Assembly (NCBI GenBank): GCA_030610515.1
Contig: JAUWRQ010000088.1
Span: forward strand, 1-5,848
Length of the DNA: 5,848 bases
DNA from: Candidatus Eiseniibacteriota bacterium
Lineage (GTDB): Bacteria > Joyebacterota > Joyebacteria > Joyebacterales > Joyebacteraceae
Direction: 5' to 3'
The position numbers were made by a program, and so were the translations under genes. The notes under the pieces were generated by a model. That model had not been told where the DNA came from. It saw nothing but the letters and a program-made list of their open reading frames with translations, and searched no databases. Below, one piece after another: positions 1-5,742 of the stretch. Each line of letters starts with the position of its first letter. Within the stretch, counting starts at the first letter, position 1.

Positions 1-1
1 C

Positions 2-832
2 GAAGGCGTACCCGGCCTCGCCAAGACGCTGGCCGTTCGCACGCTCTCCCGCGCGATAGACACGGGATTCCAGCGTATCCAGTTCACCCCCGACCTCCTT
101 CCCGCGGATCTCGTGGGCACTCTCGTCTACAACCCGAAGACCGGCGGATTCACCACGAAGAAGGGCCCCATCTTTTCGAACATCATCCTTGCGGACGAGA
201 TCAACAGGGCGCCCGCGAAGGTCCAGAGCGCTCTGCTCGAAGCGATGCAGGAGCGCCAGGTGACGATCGGTGACGAGACCCACAAGCTCGACAGCCCGTT
301 CCTCGTGCTTGCCACTCAGAACCCCATCGAGCAGGAAGGGACGTACCCGCTTCCCGAGGCGCAGGTCGATCGCTTCATGTTGAAGCTCCGCGTGACCTAC
401 CCATCGAGGGAAGAAGAACTCGAGATCATGAACCGCATGGCCGGAGGCGACGAACCCGTCGCATCGCCGGTAGTCTCGCCCGACGTCATACTCAGGGCGC
501 GCGAGCTAGTGACCGACATCTACGTCGACGAGAAGATCAAGGCATACATTCTCGACATCGTGTTCGCGACGAGAGAGCCGTCGGAGTTCGGGCTCGACCT
601 CTTGGACCTCATAGCGTACGGCGCGTCCCCGCGCGCATCCATCTACCTGTCGCTTGCTGCGCGGGCGCACGCGTTCCTGCAAAGAAGGGCCTACGTGACG
701 CCTGAGGACATCAAAGCGATCGCCATGGACGTGCTCAGGCATCGCGTGATCGTCACCTACGAGGCGGAGGCCGAGGAGCTGACGTCCGAGGACGTGGTTC
801 AGCGGATTCTGGACAACGTAGAAGTCCCGTAG
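2..832 (+). CDS. moxR: MoxR-family AAA+ ATPase (5' partial)
   Basis: The reading frame is open from base 2, so the gene starts before the window; 276 residues are visible and about 45-50 N-terminal residues are probably missing from a usual length near 325. Seen in the sequence (numbering from base 2): Walker A GVPGLAKT at residues 2-9, Walker B ILADE with Asp65-Glu66 followed by INRAP, sensor 1 ATQNP with Asn107, the MoxR signature EQEGTYPLPEAQVDRF with the likely arginine finger Arg124, and sensor 2 GASPRAS with Arg211. These are the hallmarks of the MoxR branch of AAA+ ATPases, which are cytoplasmic hexameric motors thought to remodel VWA-domain proteins. The Met at base 113 lies after Walker A and is not the true start. 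The next gene, DUF58, starts 16 nt downstream, and two further VWA genes follow, which are the expected partners. All nucleotide-binding motifs in view are intact, so the protein is probably active. Family assignment is very secure; the client is inferred. Confidence 0.97.
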   Translation, partial: EGVPGLAKTLAVRTLSRAIDTGFQRIQFTPDLLPADLVGTLVYNPKTGGFTTKKGPIFSNIILADEINRAPAKVQSALLEAMQERQVTIGDETHKLDSPFLVLATQNPIEQEGTYPLPEAQVDRFMLKLRVTYPSREEELEIMNRMAGGDEPVASPVVSPDVILRARELVTDIYVDEKIKAYILDIVFATREPSEFGLDLLDLIAYGASPRASIYLSLAARAHAFLQRRAYVTPEDIKAIAMDVLRHRVIVTYEAEAEELTSEDVVQRILDNVEVP

Positions 833-848
833 CCCTGGTCCCTTAGAT

Positions 849-1754
849 ATGATTCCCCGAGAGATCATCAGGAAGATCCGCCGGATCGAGATCCGGACGA
901 AGCGCCTTGTGAACGACGTGTTCTCCGGCGAGTATCAGAGCGCGTTCAAGGGGCGCGGCATGGAGTTCTCCGAGGTCAGGGAGTACCTGCCCGGGGACGA
1001 CGTGCGCTCGATCGACTGGAACGTGACGGCGAGAACGGGACATCCGTTCGTCAAGAAGTTCGAAGAGGAGCGCGAGCTCACCATCATGTTCCTCGTCGAC
1101 GCCAGCGCTTCGGGAGCGTTCGGCACCGTGTCGAGGACGAAGGCCGAGCTCACGGCCGAGCTGTGCGCTCTCCTTTCCTTTTCGGCGACGCGGAACAACG
1201 ACCGCGTGGGACTCATCATCTTCACCGACCGCATCGAGAAGGTCGTGCCGCCCCGGAAGGGACGCACGCACGTGCTGCGTGTCGTGCGGGAGCTTCTCTT
1301 CTTCAGGCCGGAGGGACGCGGTACCGACATCCCGTTGGCTCTCGACTACCTGACGAGCGTCGTGAAGCGGCACGCGGTCGTGTTCCTCGTGAGCGACTTC
1401 CTGACGGACGGGTACGAACCCCAATTGACGGTTGCCAACAGACGTCACGACCTCATCGCCGTGGAAGTGTCCGACCCGCGCGAGGTCGAGCTTCCGCACC
1501 TCGGGCTCGTGGAGCTCGAGGACACGGAGACGGGGGACAGGTTCGCGGTCGACACCGGGAGCGGCGCGTTCGTGGAGCGGTTCGCGGAGGTTGTCCGACG
1601 AAGGTCGGAGGAGCGCGAGCGGACGTTCAGGCGGCTGGGCGTCGATTCGGTCAGCGTGTCGACCGACCGCCCGTACGTGGAGCCCCTGGAGAAGTTCTTC
1701 CGCACGCGGGCCCGACGGGCGGGCCCCGCCGTGGCCGCTGGGAGGCGGCGATGA
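849..1754 (+). CDS. DUF58 domain protein (VWA-like, MoxR partner)
   Basis: A 301-residue protein with no signal peptide or clear membrane segment, so probably cytoplasmic. The N-terminus MIPREIIRKIRRIEIRTK is typical of the DUF58 proteins encoded beside moxR and bat genes and supports the ATG at 849, although no Shine-Dalgarno sequence is visible in the 16-nt gap before it. The DUF58 signature GRGMEFSEVREYLPGDDVRSIDW spans residues 35-57. A VWA-like fold follows with a MIDAS-type motif DASAS (Asp84, Ser86, Ser88), a candidate MIDAS threonine Thr159 in GRGTDIPLALDYL, and SDF with Asp183 near the end of a hydrophobic strand. The C-terminal tail (about 280-301) is rich in Arg, Ala and Gly. The gene overlaps the next one by ATGA, suggesting translational coupling. 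DUF58 proteins lie beside MoxR ATPases in many bacteria and are thought to be their substrates or adaptors; the molecular activity is unknown. Length and motifs are normal. Confidence 0.95.
   Translation: MIPREIIRKIRRIEIRTKRLVNDVFSGEYQSAFKGRGMEFSEVREYLPGDDVRSIDWNVTARTGHPFVKKFEEERELTIMFLVDASASGAFGTVSRTKAELTAELCALLSFSATRNNDRVGLIIFTDRIEKVVPPRKGRTHVLRVVRELLFFRPEGRGTDIPLALDYLTSVVKRHAVVFLVSDFLTDGYEPQLTVANRRHDLIAVEVSDPREVELPHLGLVELEDTETGDRFAVDTGSGAFVERFAEVVRRRSEERERTFRRLGVDSVSVSTDRPYVEPLEKFFRTRARRAGPAVAAGRRR
1741..1745 (+). promoter_or_regulatory. Ribosome binding site for the 1751 gene
   Basis: GGAGG lies 5 nt before the ATG at 1751, inside the last codons of the DUF58 gene. It decides the start: the same frame stays open upstream to 1163, but that part only shadows DUF58. 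Confidence 0.8.
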
Positions 1755-2869
1755 GACGGTTCCCGGTCGTGCGCGTGGGACTCGCTGTCGCGGTCCAGCC
1801 TGCGCTCTGCGCCTTCGTGCTTGCGATGCTCGTCGCCGCGCCGACGGCGATCTTTGCGCAGGGCCCCTCGGTTCGCGCGTCCATCGAGCCCGCGACGGCC
1901 ACCGTTGGTGACAGGCTCACGTTACGGATTCAGGTCGAGACACCAGAGGGGACGGACGTCGAGTTCCCGGACGTGCCCGCCGAGGTCGCGCCGCTCGTCG
2001 TGCTGTCGAGCGTGGTGGCGGCGCCGAGAGACGAGAACGGCATGACCGTCGAGGACCGCTACTACATCGTGGCGGCCTTCGAGACCGGAGCGCTTGGGAT
2101 CCCGCAACTTCCGTTTGCGTACGGGACTGCGTCCGGCGACTCCGGGGTCGTGTGGACCGACTCGCTCCCGATCGTCATAGCGAGCGTGATTCCCGACACG
2201 CTGGCGGAGGAGGACTCGGGGCCGCGGGACATCAAGCCACCCGTCGCGCTTCCGCGCCGTGTGTGGCCGTTCATCGTGGCCGCCCTCGCGGTGGGGGCCG
2301 CTCTCGTCGGGCTGCACTACCTGCGCAAGTGGTGGTTCGGAAGAAAACGGAAGCCGCGCGAGGAGAAGCCCATTGTTCCCGTCGTTCCCAAGCGGGCCGC
2401 GCACCTGGTGGCGCTCAAGAGGCTCGCCGCCCTCGGGGATGATGATCCGGCGGGGCGCGGCGACATCGTGGGGTTCTACGTGAGGGTGACGGAGATCGTA
2501 CGCTTCTACATCCGCGACCGCTTCGCAGTCGACGCCATCGACATGACGACGGCGGAGCTCGCGCCGTCTATGGAGAGGGCGCGCATCGACGCCGATGAGA
2601 CGATCTGGGCCGTCCGGTTCCTCTCGCACGCCGACCTCGCCAAGTTCGCAAAGCACACGCCCACGGTCGAACGGGCCGGCGACGACCTCCGCGACGCGCG
2701 CGAGTTTGTGGAGCGCACGAGGTTCCTGGAGGTTGGGGCGGAAGACGAGGTGGAGGGGGACGCGCCCGAGCCCCACGATCTCGCCGGAACTGAGACGTCG
2801 GAAGATGAGGCACAGGGCGCGGAGGACGATGCGGAGCGCAAGGCGAATGACGGGGAGGTGGAGCCATGA
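1751..2869 (+). CDS. Exported single-pass membrane protein, BatD-like N-terminus and DUF4381-like C-terminus
   Basis: A 372-residue protein. Residues about 9-36 form a signal peptide ending AIFA, with likely cleavage before Gln37. Residues about 40-160 look like an extracytoplasmic beta domain: VRASIEPATATVGDRLTLRIQV resembles the opening strands of BatD proteins. A transmembrane helix follows at about 172-192 (VWPFIVAALAVGAALVGLHY) and ends in the basic stretch RKWWFGRKRK, which sets the rest in the cytoplasm. Residues about 205-325 resemble the DUF4381 type of domain found in Bat/MoxR clusters: a helical region with FYVRVTEIVRFYIRDRF, MTTAEL and FLSHADLAKFAKH. The last 40 or so residues are strongly acidic. 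ATG at 1751 has a good ribosome binding site and overlaps the DUF58 stop as ATGA; the gene also ends in ATGA with batA. It probably links periplasmic and cytoplasmic parts of the Bat complex. The fold and domain names are recognised by pattern only, and the function is unknown. Confidence 0.85.
   Translation: MRRFPVVRVGLAVAVQPALCAFVLAMLVAAPTAIFAQGPSVRASIEPATATVGDRLTLRIQVETPEGTDVEFPDVPAEVAPLVVLSSVVAAPRDENGMTVEDRYYIVAAFETGALGIPQLPFAYGTASGDSGVVWTDSLPIVIASVIPDTLAEEDSGPRDIKPPVALPRRVWPFIVAALAVGAALVGLHYLRKWWFGRKRKPREEKPIVPVVPKRAAHLVALKRLAALGDDDPAGRGDIVGFYVRVTEIVRFYIRDRFAVDAIDMTTAELAPSMERARIDADETIWAVRFLSHADLAKFAKHTPTVERAGDDLRDAREFVERTRFLEVGAEDEVEGDAPEPHDLAGTETSEDEAQGAEDDAERKANDGEVEP
2854..2858 (+). 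promoter_or_regulatory. Ribosome binding site for batA
   Basis: GGAGG, within GGGGAGGTG, lies 7 nt before the batA ATG at 2866, inside the acidic tail codons of the preceding gene. It supports 2866 as the start and coupled translation. Confidence 0.8.
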
Positions 2870-3861
2870 TCCGATTCGCGGACCCGCTGTTCCTCCTCTT
2901 CCTGCTGCTCGTGCCCCTCTATCTCTTCGTCGAGTTGAGGTTCGCCCGCCGGCGCAGGCCCGCGGTTCTCTTCCCGGCGGTCGACGCAGCCCTGGAGGCG
3001 GCGAGGCGCGGCTTCCCATGGAAACGATTTCTCAAGCTGTTCGTCCGGTCGGCGGTTCTGACGCTCGTCGTGCTTGCCGTCGCGCGTCCCCAGGCAGGGA
3101 GCGGCTCGGAGTCGGTCATCACCGAGGGCATCGACATCATGCTCGTGATCGACGTATCGGCGAGCATGAGGGCGGAGGACTTCAGGCCGAAGAACAGGCT
3201 CGGCGTCGCCAAGGAGGTCGTGGCCGACTTCATCGCGGGCCGGACATCGGACAGGATCGGCATGGTCGTCTTCGCGGCCCAGGGCTTCACGCAGTGTCCG
3301 CTGACGCTCGACTACAGCGTGCTCCTGGGGTTGTTGGACTCCGTCGAGATGGGCATGATCGACGAGCGGAGCACGGCGGTCGGGACAGCCATCGCGACCG
3401 CGACGAACAGACTCAGGGAGAGCGACGCGGAGAGCCGGGTCGTCATCCTCCTGACGGACGGTCGCAGCAACGCAGGCGAGATAGACCCTTTGACCGCCGG
3501 GCAGGCCGCGAAGGCGGTGGGTGTCAGGATCTACACGATAGGCGCGGGCACGCCGGAGGGCGGGCGCGTCCCGATCGACGACCCGGTTTGGGGCAGGCGC
3601 TACGCCAACGTCAAGACCGACCTGGACGAGGAGATGCTCCGGGAGATCGCCGACATCACCGGCGGGCGGTACTACCGCGCCAAGACGGAAGGGATGCTGG
3701 CGGACGTCTACCGGAAGATCGGCGAGCTCGAGACCACGAGGATCGAGGTCAAGCACTTCACGACCTACACGGAGCTCGCGCCTCGTTTCATCATCCTTGC
3801 GCTCCTGGCACTCGTGCTTGAGCTTCTCGTCTCCGCGCTCTTCGTACGCGGGCTCCCGTAG
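2866..3861 (+). CDS. batA: BatA, membrane-anchored VWA-domain protein
   Basis: A 331-residue protein with the standard BatA layout. The N-terminus FADPLFLLFLLLVPLYLFV (about 4-22) is the first hydrophobic segment, residues about 58-73 the second, followed by the conserved ARPQ (73-76). The VWA domain covers about 88-290 with a complete MIDAS: DVSASM (Asp96, Ser98, Ser100), Thr170 in STAVGTAI, and Asp198 in LLTDG. FTQCPLTLDY and the late motif ITGGRYYRA are also typical of the family. A last membrane helix at about 308-327 anchors the C-terminus, so the VWA domain should lie on one side of the membrane between helices two and three. The start overlaps the previous stop as ATGA, with a strong ribosome binding site. 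The gene is paralogous to batB just downstream. BatA is expected to bind a divalent metal and partner proteins, and to be a client or partner of the MoxR ATPase. A BatA rather than BatB identity rests on order and on the N-terminal sequence. Confidence 0.95.
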   Translation: MIRFADPLFLLFLLLVPLYLFVELRFARRRRPAVLFPAVDAALEAARRGFPWKRFLKLFVRSAVLTLVVLAVARPQAGSGSESVITEGIDIMLVIDVSASMRAEDFRPKNRLGVAKEVVADFIAGRTSDRIGMVVFAAQGFTQCPLTLDYSVLLGLLDSVEMGMIDERSTAVGTAIATATNRLRESDAESRVVILLTDGRSNAGEIDPLTAGQAAKAVGVRIYTIGAGTPEGGRVPIDDPVWGRRYANVKTDLDEEMLREIADITGGRYYRAKTEGMLADVYRKIGELETTRIEVKHFTTYTELAPRFIILALLALVLELLVSALFVRGLP

Positions 3862-3867
3862 CTCGCG
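3847..3867 (+). other. Hairpin across the batA stop codon
   Basis: Bases 3847-3854 (CGCGGGCT) can pair with 3860-3867 (AGCTCGCG) around a 5-nt loop, giving an 8-bp stem with one G-U pair. The batA stop codon TAG (3859-3861) sits at the loop edge and the batB ribosome binding site begins 3 nt after the stem. There is no T-run, so it does not look like an intrinsic terminator. A role in mRNA stability or in setting the batA:batB ratio is possible but unproven, since such stems arise often in G+C-rich DNA. Confidence 0.4.
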
Positions 3868-3869
3868 GT

Positions 3870-3874
3870 GGAGG
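3870..3874 (+). promoter_or_regulatory. Ribosome binding site that sets the batB GTG start
   Basis: GGAGG lies 6 nt before GTG at 3881, in the only gap between the two VWA genes. It selects GTG 3881 over the in-frame ATG at 3797, which lies within the batA coding sequence. Confidence 0.85.
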
Positions 3875-3880
3875 AACGAC

Positions 3881-4915
3881 GTGCGTTTCGCGGTTGAACC
3901 TCACGTGCTCATCATCTGGCTGCTGGTCGTTCCGGTGGCCGTGGCGCTCATCGCCGCTGCCCTGGTGCAGGGCAGACGCGCCGGCGCCCGGCGTGCGTTC
4001 GCCGAGCCCGAGCTCATGGAGCGCATCGCGCCCGGCGCTTCGTCGGGCAGGCAGCGGCTCAAGCTCGCTCTCGTGCTGCTCGCGGTGCTCCTCCTGGGGC
4101 TCGCGGCCGGGCGGCCGCAGGTCGGGACGAAACTGGGCGTCGTTCGCCGCGAGGGAGTCGACCTCATGATCGCCTTGGACGTGTCAGCGTCGATGCGCGC
4201 GCGCGATCTGAAGCCCGACAGACTCGAGAAGGCGCGGCGTGAGGCGATGTCGCTCATCGACCTCTTGGATGGGGACCGCGTGGGTATCATCACGTTCGCC
4301 GGAGCAGCGTTCGTGCAGTGCCCGTTGACGCTGGATTACGGTGCGGCCTCGATGCTACTCTCGGCTGTCGAGTCGGGCACGATACCGACACCGGGGACGG
4401 CGCTTGGGGCGGCCATCCGGACCGCCGTCAGAGCCATGGAGACGCAGCCCGACAGGGCCAAGGTCCTGGTCGTCCTGACCGACGGCGAGGATCACGGCTC
4501 GGAGGCACTCCACGCTGCGAGGGAGGCCGCCGAGGCTGGCGTCACTATCTTCACGATCGGGCTGGGTTCCACGGCGGGAGAGCCGATTCCCGACGAGTCC
4601 GGGGCCGGTGGCTACAAGAAGGACCGGGCCGGGCAGATCGTCATGACGAAGCTCAACGAGTCGGTGCTGATCGACGTGGCCGCCGCGACCGGGGGACGCT
4701 ACTTCCGCGCGACCGACACGGAGCGCGAGCTGTCCGTCATCGAGGAAGAGATCTCCAAAATGGAGCAGGGCGAGCTCGAGAGTCGCATGTACGCCTACTA
4801 CGAGGAGCGCTTCCAGTTCCCGCTCGCCGCGGCGCTGGCGGTGCTGGCGCTCGAGGCGCTGCTTCCGGACAGCGTCCGAAGGAGGCGTGACAGGGCCTCC
4901 GGGGGTGGACGATGA
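3881..4915 (+). CDS. batB: BatB, membrane-anchored VWA-domain protein
   Basis: A 344-residue protein when started at GTG 3881; this start has a well-placed GGAGG and gives the family-like N-terminus MRFAVEPHVLIIWLLVVPVA. The upstream in-frame ATG at 3797 would add 28 residues read out of frame from batA and is rejected. Membrane segments lie at about 9-28, 60-77 and 313-329, with the conserved GRPQ at 77-80. The VWA domain has an intact MIDAS: DVSASM (Asp100, Ser102, Ser104), Thr173 in GTALGAAI, and Asp201 in LTDGEDHG. The BatB-type region GSTAGEPIPDESGAGGYKKD before MTKLNESVL is present, as is TGGRYFRA. It shares the plan and several motifs with BatA, including F-x-QCPLTLDY, so the two are tandem paralogues. 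The gene overlaps batC as ATGA. It probably acts with BatA and BatC at the membrane as a partner of the MoxR ATPase. Confidence 0.95.
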   Translation: MRFAVEPHVLIIWLLVVPVAVALIAAALVQGRRAGARRAFAEPELMERIAPGASSGRQRLKLALVLLAVLLLGLAAGRPQVGTKLGVVRREGVDLMIALDVSASMRARDLKPDRLEKARREAMSLIDLLDGDRVGIITFAGAAFVQCPLTLDYGAASMLLSAVESGTIPTPGTALGAAIRTAVRAMETQPDRAKVLVVLTDGEDHGSEALHAAREAAEAGVTIFTIGLGSTAGEPIPDESGAGGYKKDRAGQIVMTKLNESVLIDVAAATGGRYFRATDTERELSVIEEEISKMEQGELESRMYAYYEERFQFPLAAALAVLALEALLPDSVRRRRDRASGGGR

Positions 4916-5742
4916 GCCGTGAACGATGGGTTCGCGCGGGTGCACTTGCGGCACTTCTAGCTGCGCTCCCGTTGATGCTGGGGATGGGAGACTCGGTCGA
5001 GTCGCGGAACCGTCGCGGCAACAAGCTGTACCGCGATGGCAAGTACGACGAGGCGCTCGCGGAGTACAGGGGCGCGCAGGTCCAGAGGCCGGAGCTCAAG
5101 GAACTCTTCTTCAACTCGGGCGACGCGCTCTTCCGGAAGGGCGAGCTTCCGAACGCACTCCGCGAATTCGAGCAGGCGTCGGCCGCTTCCGATTCGGTTC
5201 TCGCGGGGAACGCGTTCTTCAACGCGGGGAACGCCTTCCTGCAGATGGGCGACCTCGAGTCCGCCATCGAGTCGTACAAGGCCGCGCTCATCCGGCACCC
5301 GGCAGACGAGGATGCCAAGTTTAATCTCGAGCTCGTGCTCGCGATGCAGGAGCAACAACAACAGAGCCAGGACCAAGAGAGCCAGGACCAGCAGGACGAA
5401 GGTGGCGAGCAGCAGCAGGACCAGCAGAACGAAGGTGGCGAGAGGGACGAGCAGGATCAGGATGAGCAGCAGGACCGGCAGGAGGAGCAGGATCAGCAGG
5501 ACGAAGGTGGCGAGCAGCAGCAGGATCAGGATGAGCAGCAGGACCAGCAGCAGGAGCAGGGCCAGCAGAGCGGCGAGGAGGGCGAGGGGGAGGAACAGAG
5601 CCGGCAGGAAGACGCGGCGGCGATGTCCAGGGAGGAGGCCGAGCGACTGCTGGACGCGATGGGGGAGGCCGAGGAGGAGCTCCAGGCGGAGCTGCGCGCG
5701 GCCGGCGCAAAGAAAAGGAAGAAGGTTGACAAGGACTGGTAG
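4912..5742 (+). CDS. batC: BatC, exported TPR protein with Gln/Glu/Asp-rich tract
   Basis: A 276-residue protein. A hydrophobic N-terminal segment at about 9-26 acts as a signal peptide or anchor; there is no lipobox cysteine. TPR-type helical repeats cover about 30-140: NRRGNKLYRDGKYDEALAEY, then FFNSGDALFRKGELPNALREFE, then FFNAGNAFLQMGDLESAIESYKAAL, followed by the capping DAKFNLELVLAMQ. Residues about 146-233 are almost only Gln, Glu, Asp and Gly in imperfect repeats. The C-terminus returns to conserved sequence: MSREEAERLLDAMGEAEEELQ and the family-typical ending KKVDKDW. TPR repeats mediate protein binding, so BatC is expected to scaffold the Bat complex in the envelope. The ATG overlaps the batB stop as ATGA; the upstream GGGGGTGG at 4901-4908 is only a partial ribosome binding site, so coupling is likely. 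The end overlaps the probable start of batD. The identity is secure; the tract is longer and more repetitive than a mere linker needs to be. Confidence 0.93.
   Translation: MSRERWVRAGALAALLAALPLMLGMGDSVESRNRRGNKLYRDGKYDEALAEYRGAQVQRPELKELFFNSGDALFRKGELPNALREFEQASAASDSVLAGNAFFNAGNAFLQMGDLESAIESYKAALIRHPADEDAKFNLELVLAMQEQQQQSQDQESQDQQDEGGEQQQDQQNEGGERDEQDQDEQQDRQEEQDQQDEGGEQQQDQDEQQDQQQEQGQQSGEEGEGEEQSRQEDAAAMSREEAERLLDAMGEAEEELQAELRAAGAKKRKKVDKDW
5350..5610 (+). repeat. Degenerate in-frame CAG/GAG/GAT repeat tract within batC
   Basis: The DNA is built from CAG, CAA, GAG, GAC and GAT codons with GGTGGC inserts. Exact internal repeats are visible: a 32-nt unit at 5389-5420 recurs at 5494-5525 (offset 105 nt, 35 codons), and a 27-nt unit at 5450-5476 recurs at 5519-5545 (offset 69 nt, 23 codons). 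A third, shorter copy of the QQ(D/N)EGGE unit lies at 5422-5442, 33 nt after the first. All offsets are multiples of three, so duplications have kept the frame. The encoded stretch is hydrophilic, highly acidic and probably disordered, joining the TPR domain to the conserved C-terminus. The tract could expand or contract by slippage or recombination. Confidence 0.9.
5716..5721 (+). promoter_or_regulatory. Ribosome binding site that sets the batD TTG start
   Basis: AGGAAG, within a purine run at 5711-5725, lies 4 nt before TTG at 5726, inside the last codons of batC. A second AGG at 5723-5725 touches the start codon and is too close. It supports a TTG start for batD. Confidence 0.55.

Noticed and set aside
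113..832. Start of moxR at the ATG at 113
   Set aside because: The frame is open to base 2 and encodes Walker A GVPGLAKT upstream; an ATPase without it would be non-functional. The gene is simply cut by the window edge.
1706..1729. Intrinsic terminator after DUF58
   Set aside because: There is no T-run after the stem, and the next gene overlaps the stop codon, so termination here would split a coupled operon.
1163..1750. Upstream extension of the 1751 gene to an ATG at 1163
   Set aside because: This part overlaps the conserved DUF58 frame almost fully, has Arg/Pro-rich out-of-frame composition, and would bury the signal peptide found at 1751.
2506..3756. Long minus-strand open frame of 416 residues opposite batA, and a 408-residue plus-strand frame at 2595-3821
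   Set aside because: Both are shadows from G/C-rich third positions: Arg/Pro/Ala/Gly-rich, no recognisable domain, and overlapping genes with intact motifs.
3797..3880. Upstream ATG for batB at 3797
   Set aside because: It would give 28 residues of low-quality sequence overlapping batA's C-terminal helix; GTG 3881 has a well-spaced GGAGG and a family-like N-terminus.
5389..5545. CRISPR or regulatory direct-repeat array
   Set aside because: The repeats are in frame within batC, unevenly spaced and degenerate, and encode a Gln/Glu/Asp tract; there are no unique spacers.
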